Source of the DNA: Opitutales bacterium
GTDB taxonomy: Bacteria > Verrucomicrobiota > Verrucomicrobiia > Opitutales > Intestinicryptomonadaceae
NCBI GenBank assembly: GCA_021641325.1
Contig: JAJXPD010000041.1
Span: forward strand, 1 to 5,376
Direction of reading: 5' to 3'
DNA: 5,376 nucleotides
Shown: in pieces, positions 5,352 through 5,376 of the stretch
How positions within the stretch are numbered: the stretch's first letter is position 1
Layout: every line of letters starts with the position of its first letter
Notes under the pieces: generated by a model
Told to the model about the DNA's origin: nothing
The model's database searches: none
The model's input: only the letters and a program-made list of their open reading frames with translations
Program-made: the position numbers and the translations under genes

Positions 5352-5376
5352 ATGAATATTCTTGCAGGCGCAGTCC
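5352..5376 (+). CDS. 5' end of a downstream gene (partial)
   Basis: An ATG with a well-spaced ribosome site opens a frame reading Met-Asn-Ile-Leu-Ala-Gly-Ala-Val before the window ends. The hydrophobic start could be a membrane segment or signal peptide, but eight residues do not identify it. It lies 51 nt after secA on the same strand and could be read through from it, since no terminator is visible. A separate promoter in the A-rich stretch 5311-5340 (for example TACAAC at 5326-5331) is possible but weak. Confidence 0.55.

Overview
The window is GC-rich bacterial DNA with every recognisable gene on the + strand. The SecA has a long insertion between its DEAD box and the DVDYIV segment, and motif variants such as YGTAAEFGFDYLRDN and GRCARQGD. 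Together with the Cys-free FmdB-type protein and the lack of Shine-Dalgarno sites before most genes, this points to the PVC/Bacteroidetes side of the tree. My best guess is a verrucomicrobial (Opitutales-like), possibly host-associated bacterium; this rests on remembered family features, not a search.

Layout: (1) The last codons of an upstream gene end in a Cys/His-rich tail (stop at 27-29). (2) A tight cluster follows: a TPR-repeat putative lipoprotein (50-991), a membrane-embedded M50 site-2-type metalloprotease that overlaps it by 22 nt (970-1635), and a small FmdB-type protein without its zinc cysteines one base later (1637-1903). These look co-transcribed and translationally coupled. (3) A C-rich 135-nt gap has no clear terminator but carries a perfect 12-bp palindrome touching a consensus TTGACA box. 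(4) An unrecognised 130-aa protein with two hydrophobic segments (2039-2431) comes next. (5) An 89-nt segment follows, closed by a perfect 12-bp inverted repeat with two internal GC hairpins; its right arm ends 4 nt before the secA start codon. (6) secA (2526-5300) is a complete but divergent translocase ATPase without the C-terminal zinc domain. (7) The first 8 codons of another gene follow, preceded by a good ribosome binding site.

The most interesting arrangement is items 3-6. A small exported or membrane-targeted ORF precedes secA, with its own promoter candidate, and a folded intergenic mRNA that could mask secA initiation lies between them. This has the same design as the enterobacterial secM-secA regulatory unit, without evident homology to SecM. 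The small protein ends in Arg-Thr-Arg-Pro plus five residues, which loosely recalls SecM's Arg-Ala-Gly-Pro plus four. I treat this as a testable hypothesis of a convergent secretion monitor. The main rival explanations are a dispersed repeat or MITE before secA and an unrelated small membrane protein.
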